The notes below the pieces were generated by a model. The model did not search any database and was not told the origin of the DNA. It saw nothing but the letters and a program-made list of their open reading frames with translations. A program made the translations under genes and the position numbers. From contig JAHLKF010000027.1 of assembly GCA_025558075.1 (NCBI GenBank), positions 62,001 through 126,000 on the forward strand: a DNA stretch of 64,000 bases, in the 5' to 3' direction. Source of the stretch: Gaertneriomyces semiglobifer. Lineage: Eukaryota; Chytridiomycota; Chytridiomycetes; Spizellomycetales; Spizellomycetaceae. Numbering within the stretch: the stretch's first letter is position 1; every line of letters starts with the position of its first letter. Of this stretch, positions 53,758-64,000 are shown one piece after another.

Positions 53758-55368
53758 TTACAAGTCACCAAATCTGTCAGGCATCACGACTGGCGCTACA
53801 AGCGTCCACCTGCAAAAACCAAGATCGCAATTAGAAGGTGTGCTTGGGATCAGTCAAACGCTCTGCAGAGTACCCACATGTAGAGAGCGACGACGCCCCA
53901 GCCACTCAGCGTCTTTACCCAAACAGCGGCCAGACTCTTCCCAACCACTGCTACCTCGTCTGTTTTGTCGACCGTGTTCCACTAAAACAGGAGACGTAAG
54001 GCTCGTATGCGCGACAGGACAAACGTCATTAACAGCACATAACTCACATTCGTAATCAACATCGCTAGATAACAGCCTGCCAGCGCAAAAATAAGGTGAA
54101 AGGCACTGTAAGAGTACTGCACGCCGCCTTGTTCATCATCAGTCGGTGTGCCAAAGGTACCATCCTCATCATTGTCACTGTACAACGCCGAAGACGGCAA
54201 GGCGCCACTTTCCACTGCTGCATTCAGGTGACTCGTAGAATCCCGTGGTTGATCGGTAATGAGTGGCACGGCTTCGTACGCTGTGGCATTGTCAGACGGT
54301 GAAAGCGAGGAAGTAGTGAATGCAGCTCTCGTAGTTGAGTAGGCAAGAGCAAGGAATGTGAAAACGGAGCCAAGCAACATAGCGGTTGTCGCCGTCTTGC
54401 TTCCGGAATTGACGGGGTTGCAGAATTCGTATTTGTCGCCCGGTCCATTCGGTTCACTGCCCATGGCGCTTCCGACCAAATATGTCACATACAGACTGAT
54501 CATTGCACTCTGAGCTAAACCAGTTTTCGGGTTGGCCTCTTGGACAGCAGGTGTAACGGATAAGGCAGATAGAACGATGACAAGGATGAGGTTCACAGTG
54601 ATGAATGTGGTGTTCAGGGGACAGGATGGAGAAAAGAAGACATAGTATAAGATCGTAAGCGTCAGAGACGCAGCGTACGAAAGCGATGTCAGAGTCAGAA
54701 GGGCAACGAGGTAGCGTCGTTTTTGGGTATTTTCCCAAGATTCTGTTCCAAATGGAGCAATGAGGGTTAGGCTCTGAAAGATATTTGGACGCATACGCAG
54801 AAGCTCATGCAGTAGGCTCGGCTCACATACCTAGCAGAATCTCGCTGACTCCCCACGCAAAGTCCACAAGTAGCAGCATTTGAATCACCACAAATATTCC
54901 TGCTAGTGGCATATCAACCCATTTTCCCACCCACATCCAAAAGCCGTTAGGTATGAAGAAGTTCAGGACCACAAGACCCAGCCATGCCAATAACTTCCAT
55001 GCCCAATACCCATTTTGCAAATCGCCTCTGTACCCTCTTGATGTTTTTGCTCCGTACATCATACCGCTCATCAACAGGTGGAACAATGTCGTTGCAAATG
55101 TAATTCGGTACACCGCCAGGATGCCATGACATTCCCCTGTCGGGCACTTCAATTCCAGGTATCCGTGTGTTATCTCGGACAGCTTTCGTTCCGCCCAGTC
55201 AGACTGCATGACCCATGAAGACAAAGCCGACAGAGAAAAGAGGATGGCATATCCAACCCGAGTAGCGGTGGATGAAGTTGACCCGCATATTTTGCAGAAG
55301 CAAGTACATGCTGCACGGCCAAAGCAGCATGCGGTTTCAGTAGCGAGGCAAGTAAGGATACCCCCCAT
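53758..55368 (-). CDS. TMS1: SERINC/TMS1 family multipass membrane protein
   Basis: Four exons: 55368-54831, 54742-54048, 53981-53878, 53809-53758; 462 residues, normal for the family. About ten membrane helices are visible. Family marks include the Cys-rich start (CCFGRAACTCFCKICGS), NGYWAWKLLAWLGLVVLNFFIP, LLLVDFAW, and the conserved end VWVKTLSGWGVVALYMWTLV spanning the last splice, then APVVMPDRFGDL. SERINCs scramble lipids or aid serine incorporation into membranes. Reading through the third intron (donor gtgagt at 54047) would give a false stop near 53982; the two small last exons restore the end. Confidence 0.93.
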
Positions 55369-55924
55369 GGCTTGAATGGACGGGTCTAACGAGACCGAAA
55401 TTCAAAGACTGGCTCGCTGAAGTACACCTTCTCAAGTTAAAACTACAGAGGCCCCGACTTCCGGATGCCTTTCTTGCGTTTGCACTGGCGATTCAAGTGG
55501 TCTGAGACGAGGGGTATGCCAGGTCGTTGTTATACGACTGTATAGCTCGCGTTGTGGACCAATGCACAGCTTTGGCAGGTTGCAACAATACAAAGCACTG
55601 AGAGCACTGTGTACCACTACATCGGTGCCATTGAGCGGGTTGGTACTATTGAGCGGATGGATGGTCCTCGATATTAGCATCTTGCATGGTGATGCATCTG
55701 CGGATCGACCGTCTATAAAATATGCAGTCCAGACTCTCATCATCCTGGGTGCGCCTGGTTCTGGAAATCATGCTACTCACAGCAGGCTTCAACTGGAGGC
55801 GCTTTGGGTGAATCAATATGATTGTTAGAGATGTTCCATAATGTTTTGCGTGGAAGACCGTGGTCAGAACCGTTCTGATAATGACATACTATGTACAGGA
55901 TTGACTTGTCTCATCGCAATTCTA
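55369..55924. other. Region between DHX16 stop and SERINC start
   Basis: 556 bp, the presumed SERINC promoter and DHX16 3' end. A 88-codon plus frame at 55562 has no motif. Nothing else is seen. Confidence 0.45.
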
Positions 55925-58900
55925 TTACACTCCGCCTCTTCCCACTTTACCCTGTTTCTTCGGCATTTTCCTCCCAGCTTCGTCTTCCAATTCCCCCTTC
56001 TTGTAATAATGCGGCGCGACTTCCATAAGCCATGCAGGTTCGATTTCAATTACGTTCCTCATGTACTCTTTTGTTGTGAGCACAAGTTCATGATATACTA
56101 CCCATTTGGCCATCTTCGCTAGCATGTCTTTCCGCGTTTGCTTATCTAAGTATTGAGGATTATCTGCCGACGAGTTTGGATCTTTCGAGGGGTCAAAGAA
56201 AAGCGATGAGGACGGATGGATCAGGACAGATTGCTGGTGCTTGATTGTCTTGTAACCGTCGCCGCCTTTGTTCAGTCGAGCTGTATGGTAAAAGAACCCA
56301 GCGGTGATGGCTTTACGAATCGGGACGGTATTTCCACTATCTGGGTTCGCGATCATTTGAACCTCGGTGCGTTCACATAACCCACACAGTTGGTCTCGCA
56401 AATCTCTCGCGCGTTTCATTGCCCGATGTTGTATGAAATTCTCGTAGCACCAATTGATGCTGTAGTTTGTCTCCACCCATGTATTCCATACCGCTAGTAG
56501 TCCAAGGTGATCTCCTCCAGGACGGAAGAATGATTTCCGCGCCTGATCAGCATGGAGCGCATCGTTCTTGGGTCGGTAGAAGATTGTGTTTCCTACGCTC
56601 AGCATACTAATGATGCTCACAACCTCTTCGGAACATTGGTACGTTTCTGCGGCGATCAAGGACTTGCTTAACATAGGATCCAATGGAAACTCCGCCATTC
56701 TTCGCCCAAGCTTTGTCAGCTCGCCCCGGTCATTGAGCGCCCCCAAAGCATAAAGTTGTTCCAAGGCCCTGATTAATGTTTCTGCAGGTGGAGCATCCAG
56801 GAAGTCAAAATTCATCAAGTCATTGATTCCGAGTGATTTGAGCAACAACACCGTATTGCCCATATTCGTACGTTGAATTTCAGGAGTCGTGTTCTCTTCC
56901 AGTTCGTTCTCATATGCCCACTTCGTATACAACCGAAAACACTTTCCAGGACCAACACGACCAGCTCTTCCTTTCCTTTGATTCGCGCTCGCACGCGAGC
57001 AAGGAACCACCACCAGAGACTCCATGCCCGTGCGAGGATTGTAGTTGTTTTGTTTCTCAAAGCCTGGGTCAATCACATACACGACACCGTCAATGGTAAT
57101 GGACGTCTCAGCAATATTTGTCGCTAGTACCACCTTCCGTGCCCCTGGTGGTGTGGGTTCAAAGATCTTTGCTTGCAAGTCGGATGGCAAATTTGCGTAG
57201 CAAGGGACAATAATCAACTCTCCTATTTTTGAGCCGAGCTGGCGAGCAATTGTTTTGAGGGATTCATCCGCCTGTTCAATCTCTTCCTGACCTGTCAGGA
57301 AAAGTAAGACGTCGCCGGGTGGTTGGGAAATATGGATAGTCATGATTGTCGTAACAGCAGCAGCAAGATAATTTGCTTCCGGCGCAGCGGTATGATACGT
57401 TTCGACCGGAAACCGACGTCCAGGGATGTTGAATATAGGGGCATCATCAAAATACTCTGAAAACTTTTCCGCATCCATGGTCGCGCTGGAAATCAGCAAT
57501 TTCAGATCTGGCCTAAAGCGTGCGATATCCTTCACAAGTCCAAATAAAATGTCCGTATGCAGTGTTCTTTCGTGCGCCTCGTCAATTATTAGCGCGGAAT
57601 AACTCGCCAGATCGGGCTCCGTCAAAAACTCACGCAGAAGCATTCCATCCGTCATGTACTTCAGCACGGTCTTATCACTGGTGCAATCCTCAAACCGAAT
57701 GGAGTATCCAACCTCATACCCAAGCTTAGTCCCTACCTCCTCCGCAACTCGTGCGGCAACTGACATTGCGGCAACACGCCTGGGTTGAGTGCATCCAACT
57801 TTTTTACCACCTTTGGTGTATCCCGCTTCGTGTAAATATTGCGGTATTTGTGTTGTTTTGCCAGATCCGGTTTCTCCGACAATGATGAGGACTTGGTATT
57901 GTTCCACGGCGGCCAAGAGCTCTTCTCGGTAAGCGTAAACTGGCAACGACTCTCGCACTTGCTTCATTGTCATTGCCTTACGCTCGGCCTCTGAAATCTG
58001 CGGTGCATCATTTGCAGCCTCCTCTTTCTCGGCCGCTGCTTCCAAAATGAAATCAATCTGCTGCTCCTCATCAAAGACATAGTCAAAGTCATCTTCCATT
58101 ACAGGTTTGTCCTTAGCCCCTACTTTAGCAAGAGACTTGATGATTTGATTCTGTTCCCATTGCTCTTGCTCTGTCACAAAGGAGTTTATATCCTTTCCAT
58201 CATCCTCGTAACGCTGATATAGGGCTGACTCTTGCTTCTTCTTGTCCAGCTTGCCCTTCTCTGTGATGTAATCTTCTGGCATTACATAACCTTCGACTTT
58301 ATCGCTCAGCCGGAGTCGTTCTTTAGCCAACTCCAAAACTTGTTTATTCAGTTCGTGCTCTCGTTTCTCACGTTTCGTTAGCTTTTCCCCATGGAACAAA
58401 AATTCTTCATCTTGTATGCGACTTTGGAGGAGTTGCAAACGTTGCTCTTCGCGCTTACGCAGGTACTCTTGTCGCGAGCGTTCACGAATATCCGGCATTA
58501 CTTCTTCTTGCAAATCTTTATTTTCTGCTATAGATCTCCGTTTCTGAACTTCGGCGTCTGCCTTTGATGATTTATCCTCCACCAGCTTTTTGGTCTTTTC
58601 CTTGTCCTTCTCGCGCAACCTAGCGGCAAATTCGTCTCGCTCTTTAAGATCACGTTCCCGTTCACGCTCTACCCGCGCTTCTTCATCTTCCTCGTCAGCG
58701 TCGGTTGGTCGCCGTTTGTCGAGTTCTCGCCGAAGACGTTTCAAAGGTGGTTCCTCTTCCTCCTCTCCATTGAGTTCATCCTCTGTACGTTTCCGTAGCT
58801 TCTTTTCCCTTTTCTCTCTCTTCTCCGTCCTTGGTTTCGATGGCGCCGACGAATCCATATCCATCATGTGATCGTCATCGTCCAAAACCAATGCAAAGGT

Positions 58901-59200
58901 TCGGTTCTTTTCCAGCACCTTCACTTTCTCCGCCTCTTTCGCCCGTCGTTCTGCTTCAGTCTTTTTCTTTTTCGCGGCAGTAGCCCCGCCTCCTGCCCGA
59001 GAGTAAAGGTCTGAAATAAACCTTTGGGCGGCTGCAGTGGGGGGTAGTCCAGCAGCCGACGTCAGTGATTTGGCCAATGCGTCTCTTGATCTCGCCTTTT
59101 GCGCCGACGCAATGATGAAGTCGATGACGGTTGATTCAGACATGCCGAGGAGAGAGATGACATGGTCTGAGACCCATGTTCGAAAAGTCGGATCTGACAT
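55925..59200 (-). CDS. PRP2: DEAH-box splicing helicase DHX16/PRP2
   Basis: Single exon, 1,091 residues. PRP2/DHX16 remodels the spliceosome before the first splicing step. The N-terminus has a PWI-like segment ([14 protein letters not shown]), then a highly charged Arg/Glu/Lys region to about residue 360. The helicase core has [61 protein letters not shown] and [14 protein letters not shown], followed by winged-helix/ratchet and OB-type regions ending near [17 protein letters not shown]22/PRP16/PRP43 are excluded by the N-terminus and the order of linkers. The ATG at 59200 is used; the frame six codons upstream starts with TTG. It is divergent from DRG2. Confidence 0.96.
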   Translation of the reverse strand: MSDPTFRTWVSDHVISLLGMSESTVIDFIIASAQKARSRDALAKSLTSAAGLPPTAAAQRFISDLYSRAGGGATAAKKKKTEAERRAKEAEKVKVLEKNRTFALVLDDDDHMMDMDSSAPSKPRTEKREKREKKLRKRTEDELNGEEEEEPPLKRLRRELDKRRPTDADEEDEEARVERERERDLKERDEFAARLREKDKEKTKKLVEDKSSKADAEVQKRRSIAENKDLQEEVMPDIRERSRQEYLRKREEQRLQLLQSRIQDEEFLFHGEKLTKREKREHELNKQVLELAKERLRLSDKVEGYVMPEDYITEKGKLDKKKQESALYQRYEDDGKDINSFVTEQEQWEQNQIIKSLAKVGAKDKPVMEDDFDYVFDEEQQIDFILEAAAEKEEAANDAPQISEAERKAMTMKQVRESLPVYAYREELLAAVEQYQVLIIVGETGSGKTTQIPQYLHEAGYTKGGKKVGCTQPRRVAAMSVAARVAEEVGTKLGYEVGYSIRFEDCTSDKTVLKYMTDGMLLREFLTEPDLASYSALIIDEAHERTLHTDILFGLVKDIARFRPDLKLLISSATMDAEKFSEYFDDAPIFNIPGRRFPVETYHTAAPEANYLAAAVTTIMTIHISQPPGDVLLFLTGQEEIEQADESLKTIARQLGSKIGELIIVPCYANLPSDLQAKIFEPTPPGARKVVLATNIAETSITIDGVVYVIDPGFEKQNNYNPRTGMESLVVVPCSRASANQRKGRAGRVGPGKCFRLYTKWAYENELEENTTPEIQRTNMGNTVLLLKSLGINDLMNFDFLDAPPAETLIRALEQLYALGALNDRGELTKLGRRMAEFPLDPMLSKSLIAAETYQCSEEVVSIISMLSVGNTIFYRPKNDALHADQARKSFFRPGGDHLGLLAVWNTWVETNYSINWCYENFIQHRAMKRARDLRDQLCGLCERTEVQMIANPDSGNTVPIRKAITAGFFYHTARLNKGGDGYKTIKHQQSVLIHPSSSLFFDPSKDPNSSADNPQYLDKQTRKDMLAKMAKWVVYHELVLTTKEYMRNVIEIEPAWLMEVAPHYYKKGELEDEAGRKMPKKQGKVGRGGV

Positions 59201-59477
59201 GGCTCTTCTGACTTCCAACGGGTATAATAACTCAATCTACCAGTAATCTAAATCTGCATCCCCTCCGCAGCCAGGAACGCAAATACCGCCGAACGGGTCT
59301 GTACGGTTCCTTCGAATGCTTTTCGTTGATCTGATGCGTTTTCAAAGTCGGCAAGGTCGCGAAGGTCAAATCTTTTCCAGAGTCGTCGTGTGAGATCCTT
59401 AATACAAATTGAGAAAACGGCTAGAGGCCTAAATACCAACTTCCCAAGCGGGCATTAATAAGGACGGTACAGTCAAG

Positions 59478-61128
59478 ATGGGTATCGCAGAGAAGATAGG
59501 TAATGTCACCTGGGACGTCGTTTTGGAATGGATGTGGCAGCTCACTTTTTTTAACGCTGTACCTTGTCAGCCGATATCGAAAAGGAAATTGCCCGTACGC
59601 AAAAGAACAAAGCAACCGAGTACCATCTTGGTTTGCTCAAAGCCAAGCTAGCCCGTTATCGGGTTATGCTTCTGGAGCCCACTGGAAAGGCAGGTCCGAA
59701 AGGAGTTGGCTTTGATGTGGTGCGAAGTGGAGATGCTCGAGTGGCCATGATTGGGTACGTCCGTCATTATGTTCTAGCTTTACAGAGGCCAAGAATTAAA
59801 GCTCGGTGAATTCAGGTTTCCATCTGTTGGTAAATCAACCCTATTATCTAAGACGACTGAAACGAAATCCGAAGCAGCGAATTACGAGTTCACAACGCTG
59901 ACATGCATGTGGGTGGTCTGTCGATACACGCTGCTAAGCCTGGGTGCATCGCTGAGTACAGAGTTTCTTTTCTTTGCAGTCCGGGGAAAATCAACTACAA
60001 AGGAGCGCAAATCCAGCTGCTGGATCTTCCCGGTATCATTGAAGGTGCCGCTCAAGGAAAAGGACGAGGCAGACAAGGTTGGACTTTACGACTGCTATTC
60101 GTTAACTGAATCCAAGCTAAACAGTATTTTCTTGTAGTTATTGCCGTCGCCAAATCGTCCGACCTAATTCTCATGATGCTGGACGCAACAAAGAGCACGC
60201 GACAACGGGAACTGTTAGAGGCCGAATTGGAGGCTGTAGGCATTCGGATTAACCAGAGCCGACCAAATATCTATTTCAAAGTCAAGAAAGGAGGAGGTAT
60301 ATCATTCACAGCGACTACGAAGCTCACCTGGCTGAACGAGAGGATGATCTATCAGGTAATCGCGCTTTAGCGGACGTTGGTTGCGCTTTGCCTCTGGCGC
60401 AGGGATTAACGTGAGAAACGTTTCTACTCGACGTGAACAGATTCTTCACGATTATAAGATCCACAATGCAGAAGTGCTCGTCCGGGAAGACGTTACTGTC
60501 GACCAATTCATCGATGTTGTCCTCGGAAACCGGAAATACATCAAGTGCCTCTACTGTTACAACAAAATTGATGCCGTAAGTCTTGATCCCCGGCACACCG
60601 CCAAACCCACGGTTAGCTGCTGAATTGATGATGTTCCTTCTAGATTCCAATTGAAGAGGTTGATCGTCTAGCACGGCTTCCATACACAGTGGTAGTATCG
60701 TGTGAATCAGACCTGAACCTTGAGTCCCTGATAGATCAAATGTGGCATCACCTGGATCTGATTCGCGTCTACACAAAGAAAAGAGGAGAGTTCCCGGATT
60801 TCGATGGTGGTTTGGTACTGAAACGCGGGAGTACGGTCGAAGGCGTTTGCAGAGCTGTACACAGGAGTCTGATTGATGAATTTAATGTGGGTCTTCTTGC
60901 TGGTGTTTCCACTGATACACCACCCTGAGCGTCTCTTCCTATTTGTAGTATGCTTTGGTTTGGGGCACATCAACAAAGCACAGCCCGCAACGAGTTGGTC
61001 TCACTCATATTGTGGAAGACGATGATGTTATTCAGGTAATTGCAACTTTTCAATTTTTTTCAATATCTGTTCAAAGTGTTTGACGGTTATCTCTTATGCC
61101 ATGCTTAAAGGTGGTCAAGAGGAAATAG
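59478..61128 (+). CDS. RBG2: DRG2/RBG2 developmentally regulated GTPase
   Basis: Nine exons: 59478-59499, 59571-59754, 59816-59908, 59980-60077, 60138-60355, 60441-60575, 60644-60886, 60949-61035, 61111-61128; 365 residues (human DRG2 364). It is an Obg-family GTPase linked to translation. DRG2-type features: MGIAEKI start, [31 protein letters not shown] (G1), YEFTTLTC (G2 region), [20 protein letters not shown] (G3), NKIDA (G4) and the TGS domain with [22 protein letters not shown] [17 protein letters not shown]1 would have a different N-terminus. Eight introns in 1.65 kb make it the most interrupted gene here; each junction lies inside a conserved block. Confidence 0.95.
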
Positions 61129-61832
61129 ATGGGCCGTTTGTTTATTTTCAATCGATGGGGGTTTTCTTCCCCTTGGAAGATTTTAAACATGATGTATATA
61201 TCCGAGGAGTTACATAGTATTTGGACACTTTTTACGTGCGAGCTGTCACCTGTTGGTCTATTGGAAAGCAAAGCGCGAATTCATAGCTTGGCACTATACA
61301 CACTCAAACAATTACATGAAGATTATGGGCACTCTCTCTATTAGACTGCGACGGTAATTACTCAAATACTGCCACGGAGTGCGTGCGCCGTCATACGGTT
61401 CTCGGGTCACATCCTCCTTCTACCCTGTCGCCGAGGATAAACCCACCACTTCTTCAAGCCATCGGCGTCATGACCTGCAGCATGCCAGTCACACCTTGCA
61501 GGTGTGGGCAAACGCAAGGACCTTGAAGGTACCCGTCTCTACCTGGAGCCAGCCTGGTGGAGGCACGCCATGCCGAGCCTCAGTGAGAAGCTCATCAAAG
61601 AACAGGCGATATGAAACTCGGCATACTGACACCGTTAATTCATGCTTCTTGAATGTCTGATGGCGGCGGCACCTGCAACATCAGCATCGACAGTTGGTGG
61701 GAACAGTTACACACGTAATAGGCATCATGACCGGGAGTACTGTCCGACCTCGCCGTTCATCGAGCTGGTCACCTGGCTACGATCGGAGAAACTTGAACTC
61801 TTGCTACATTTCACCCTGTCCGTTTCCCTTCA
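61129..61832. other. Convergent 3' region, DRG2 / F-box-WD40 gene
   Basis: 704 bp, unusually long for a convergent gap here. The part about 61379-61700 is open in one plus frame for 93 codons (no ATG-led motif), and richer in GC than its left flank. No homology, splice partner or RNA fold is recognised. Confidence 0.4.
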
Positions 61833-64000
61833 TCACCCGCAGCGCTTTGGGCCAAAGTCCATGACCACAATATGATGCTGATACCCATCTCCCCTACACG
61901 CTGCGACAATTTTCCTCGTGTCAAACTGCAAACACGTCACCGGTCCAGAATTCAGTGAAAGTGTGTGCAACATTGTCCCGACATGATAATCCCACACTGT
62001 GGGTGCGAAGGGGTGAATTAGCAACCAACGAGGAGCTTTGACGGTATCTGCGATAAATCCATACCTATGACATTCTCATCCCAACCTCCAGTTATCAACC
62101 ACTTATCGTTGATATCCATGGTTTTCACCCAGTTGGTGTGCCCAGTGAATGTCCTCAAACAGCGTCCAGTCTGGATATCCCACTCTGTAATTTCACGCTG
62201 TCAGTTGCGAGCGCAGCTTTTGAATGTTCAACTCGAAAACTTACGGCGAACCGATTTATCCAAAGAGCCACTGAACAGCCAATCCTGTCGGGCACACACA
62301 CAGGTCACTGAGTCCGTGTGGCCAATCATGGTTCGCACCAGCTTAAGATTCTGAATGCTCCAAAGCTAACAACTAGGTGAGTATGTGTGCATCCAGTAAT
62401 GGTTGGGTTACTAGTGAGTGGCCCCACCTTGACACTATGATCCAAAGACCCGGTAACAATCATTCTTCCACCATCGACAGCCGCCATGCAATATATATCA
62501 CCAGTGTGTCCCTTCATCGTGCGAGTACAAACCAAGGTTTTACTAGCGACCGCTCGTTCACGAGTACTATCCCCAGAATTCTTGACAACAACCGCAGGAT
62601 GCTTTTTTCTCAATTTCTTCAGCCGTGCTCGCAACCTATAGCGCAACGGTGCAGGTGGGATGCTGGACACATCTCCAGTGGACATGACTCTGATAGCTAA
62701 CCGCTTTGCTAACCCCTTTTTCTTGGACGGTGGCCGTGAACTCATGGGTGAACATGGTCCAGATGATGTCTTTCTGTGAAGGCTTCCACGAAACGAGGAC
62801 CTGTGTGAAACGGACGTCCTCACGGATCCGGTGCTTCCAAAGGAAGCCCTGAAGGTACCGGCAGCCGACTTCCTCCGTACTTCACCCCGAGGGGAGCTGT
62901 TACCCTTGGAGTGATTGGGTATGACATCATTACTCTCAGCAGCTTCTGCAGTTTTGGATATTCTCCGCTGATCCAATGAATGGTTTGATTGAGACAGCGC
63001 CGACGATCGCATTAAGACCGATTTGACGAGCCCCGAGACATGTCGAGAGGATAATTCCGATTGTGATACTCGCGGAGAGGCTGTATCTTTTGCGTCTTGA
63101 TATACGATGTCTCGTAATTCAAACACCCGGACTTTTCTGTCAAACCCGGTCGAGACGACTTTTTTACCGTCATCGAGCAATAGGACACTGCTGACTCCAC
63201 CTTCATGTGCATGTACACTGGCTATCTTGCGTCCAGTAAACAAATTCCACAAGATAAGGTGTCCTGAGCTATCTCCGCTGGCGAGAGTGTGACAAACTGC
63301 TCCATTCTTTCCCGCAAAATCCAGAGAGGTAATGGACACCACATGGCCGGAGTTGAAAGATACATCTGGATTCACCGGATGCGTGTCTTTTTTGGTAGCA
63401 AGAGCCGCCCAGGCGGTTGGGGACGAGACATTGTACGAGGACAGCTTATGGCGGCGGGTACCTAAAATGATCCTGTCCCGGTCGAATTGGAAACTTATGG
63501 AGGGATATGAGCTAAGGCCGCCTAACTAAGTTGGACTGATAATGCTCCGGCTTACACGTTAATGGAGTCGCGAATATCCACCATGGCAACAGAAAGGAGG
63601 TTGAACGTTCCGGCCTGCCAGTTCTTTTGACGGATCATTGCATCAACGTACACTTCCTTCCACCAGCGATTGTGATCATTTGCACATTGTTCGAGTAAAT
63701 GTTCAATTCCAGGTCCGCATTCCAACTGTTGGTCCAAACATAGAGCTTGCCATAATGACGCCTTCAAAGACAATTGGCGCCAAGCTCTGGACACGGCGCT
63801 GACCATGACAAGGTCGCGTACAGGCAAGTATGCAAGGATCGCGGTAGCAACATGGGAGGGCAAGCCGGGAAGGAAGGAGCATCCGTCCTCCAGGGATGCA
63901 GCTGACGTTGTTCCGGCCGAGACATAAGTAGAACAAGAAGCGGTCGACCAATCCGATTCATTCAAATTCACGGCGGGTACAGAGTCCGCTCGGCCTGTGT
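61833..64000 (-). CDS. F-box/WD40-repeat protein (5' end outside window)
   Basis: Five exons are seen: 64000(partial)-63556, 63511-62428, 62365-62245, 62184-62065, 61996-61833; at least 643 residues. The N-terminal part carries an F-box (LPGLPSHVATAILAYLPVRD, then SAVSRAWRQLS), the SKP1-binding motif of SCF ubiquitin ligases. After it comes a WD40 propeller (SGHVVSITSLDFAGKN, GHLILWNLFTGRKIASVHAH, GHTGDIYCMAAVDGGRMIVTGSLD, GHTDSVTCVCARQDWLFSGSLD, GHTNWVKTMDIN). A Ser/Arg-rich disordered insert splits blades (about 62600-63050). The frame is open to the right edge with no ATG, and the first apparent start is a GTG, so the true start lies outside. The first seen intron is only 44 nt. Confidence 0.85.

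Noticed and set aside
1..64000. Gene cluster, mobile element or horizontally acquired island
   Set aside because: Codon style, intron pattern and gene types are even across the window, and no transposase, integrase, long terminal repeat or biosynthetic cluster was seen.

Overview
The window is nuclear DNA of a fungus, most probably a zoosporic (flagellated) one such as a chytrid. Fungal-type genes (KEX2, a PRM10-like membrane protein, Cut8/STS1, CAB5, GUP1, ATG3) sit beside POC5, a centriole protein that fungi without flagella have no use for. Genes are packed tightly on both strands and carry many short GT-AG introns, mostly 54-90 nt, with donors such as gtaagt, gtacgt, gtgagt and gtatgt. 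I read 36 genes and about 73 introns by eye. Exon borders were placed by keeping the reading frame and matching what I know of each family, so a few could be off by one splice choice. I saw no transposon, insertion sequence, tRNA, rRNA or CRISPR array.

Layout. 0-8 kb: end of MOB1 (+), POC5 (+), aldehyde dehydrogenase (-), ATG3 (+), Ap4A phosphorylase (-). 8-16 kb: IF1-type ATPase inhibitor (+), GUP1-type O-acyltransferase (-), four-CBS protein (+), RPB8 (+), KAE1/OSGEP (+). 15.6-25 kb: carnitine acetyltransferase (-), STI1-domain protein (+), an unrecognised protein with three PFLR-like motifs (-), RAP1 (+), PYM (-), COA1-like (-). 25.8-35.7 kb: PRM10/ThrE-like membrane protein (+), FCF1 (+), ORC6 (-), proteasome alpha2 (+), CDC20 (-), MTAP (+). 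35.8-48.9 kb: RMD5 (-), P5C reductase (+), STS1/Cut8 (-), long tRNase Z (+), kexin (-), NTF2 (+), an orphan 345-residue protein (+). 49-64 kb: STB6-like (-), dephospho-CoA kinase (-), a 99-residue small protein (+), SERINC (-), DHX16/PRP2 helicase (-), DRG2 (+), and an F-box/WD40 gene (-) running off the right edge.

The genes are mostly housekeeping and do not form one pathway. Some themes recur: cell cycle and ubiquitin (MOB1, ORC6, CDC20, RMD5, F-box/WD40, proteasome alpha2, STS1), RNA biology (FCF1, OSGEP, tRNase Z, PYM, DHX16, DRG2, RPB8), mitochondrion and peroxisome (carnitine acetyltransferase, IF1, COA1) and telomeres (RAP1).

I did not find a clear undescribed system. The observations most worth checking are non-coding: two arrays of a GGCACAGTCATG-like 12-mer at 20-21 bp spacing in two divergent promoters, three CACGTG boxes within 39 bp upstream of FCF1, and a near-palindromic RFX X-box upstream of RPB8. 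Among proteins, the most interesting are a RAP1 with BRCT, two Myb-like and RCT regions, the PFLR-motif protein, and an orphan 345-residue protein.
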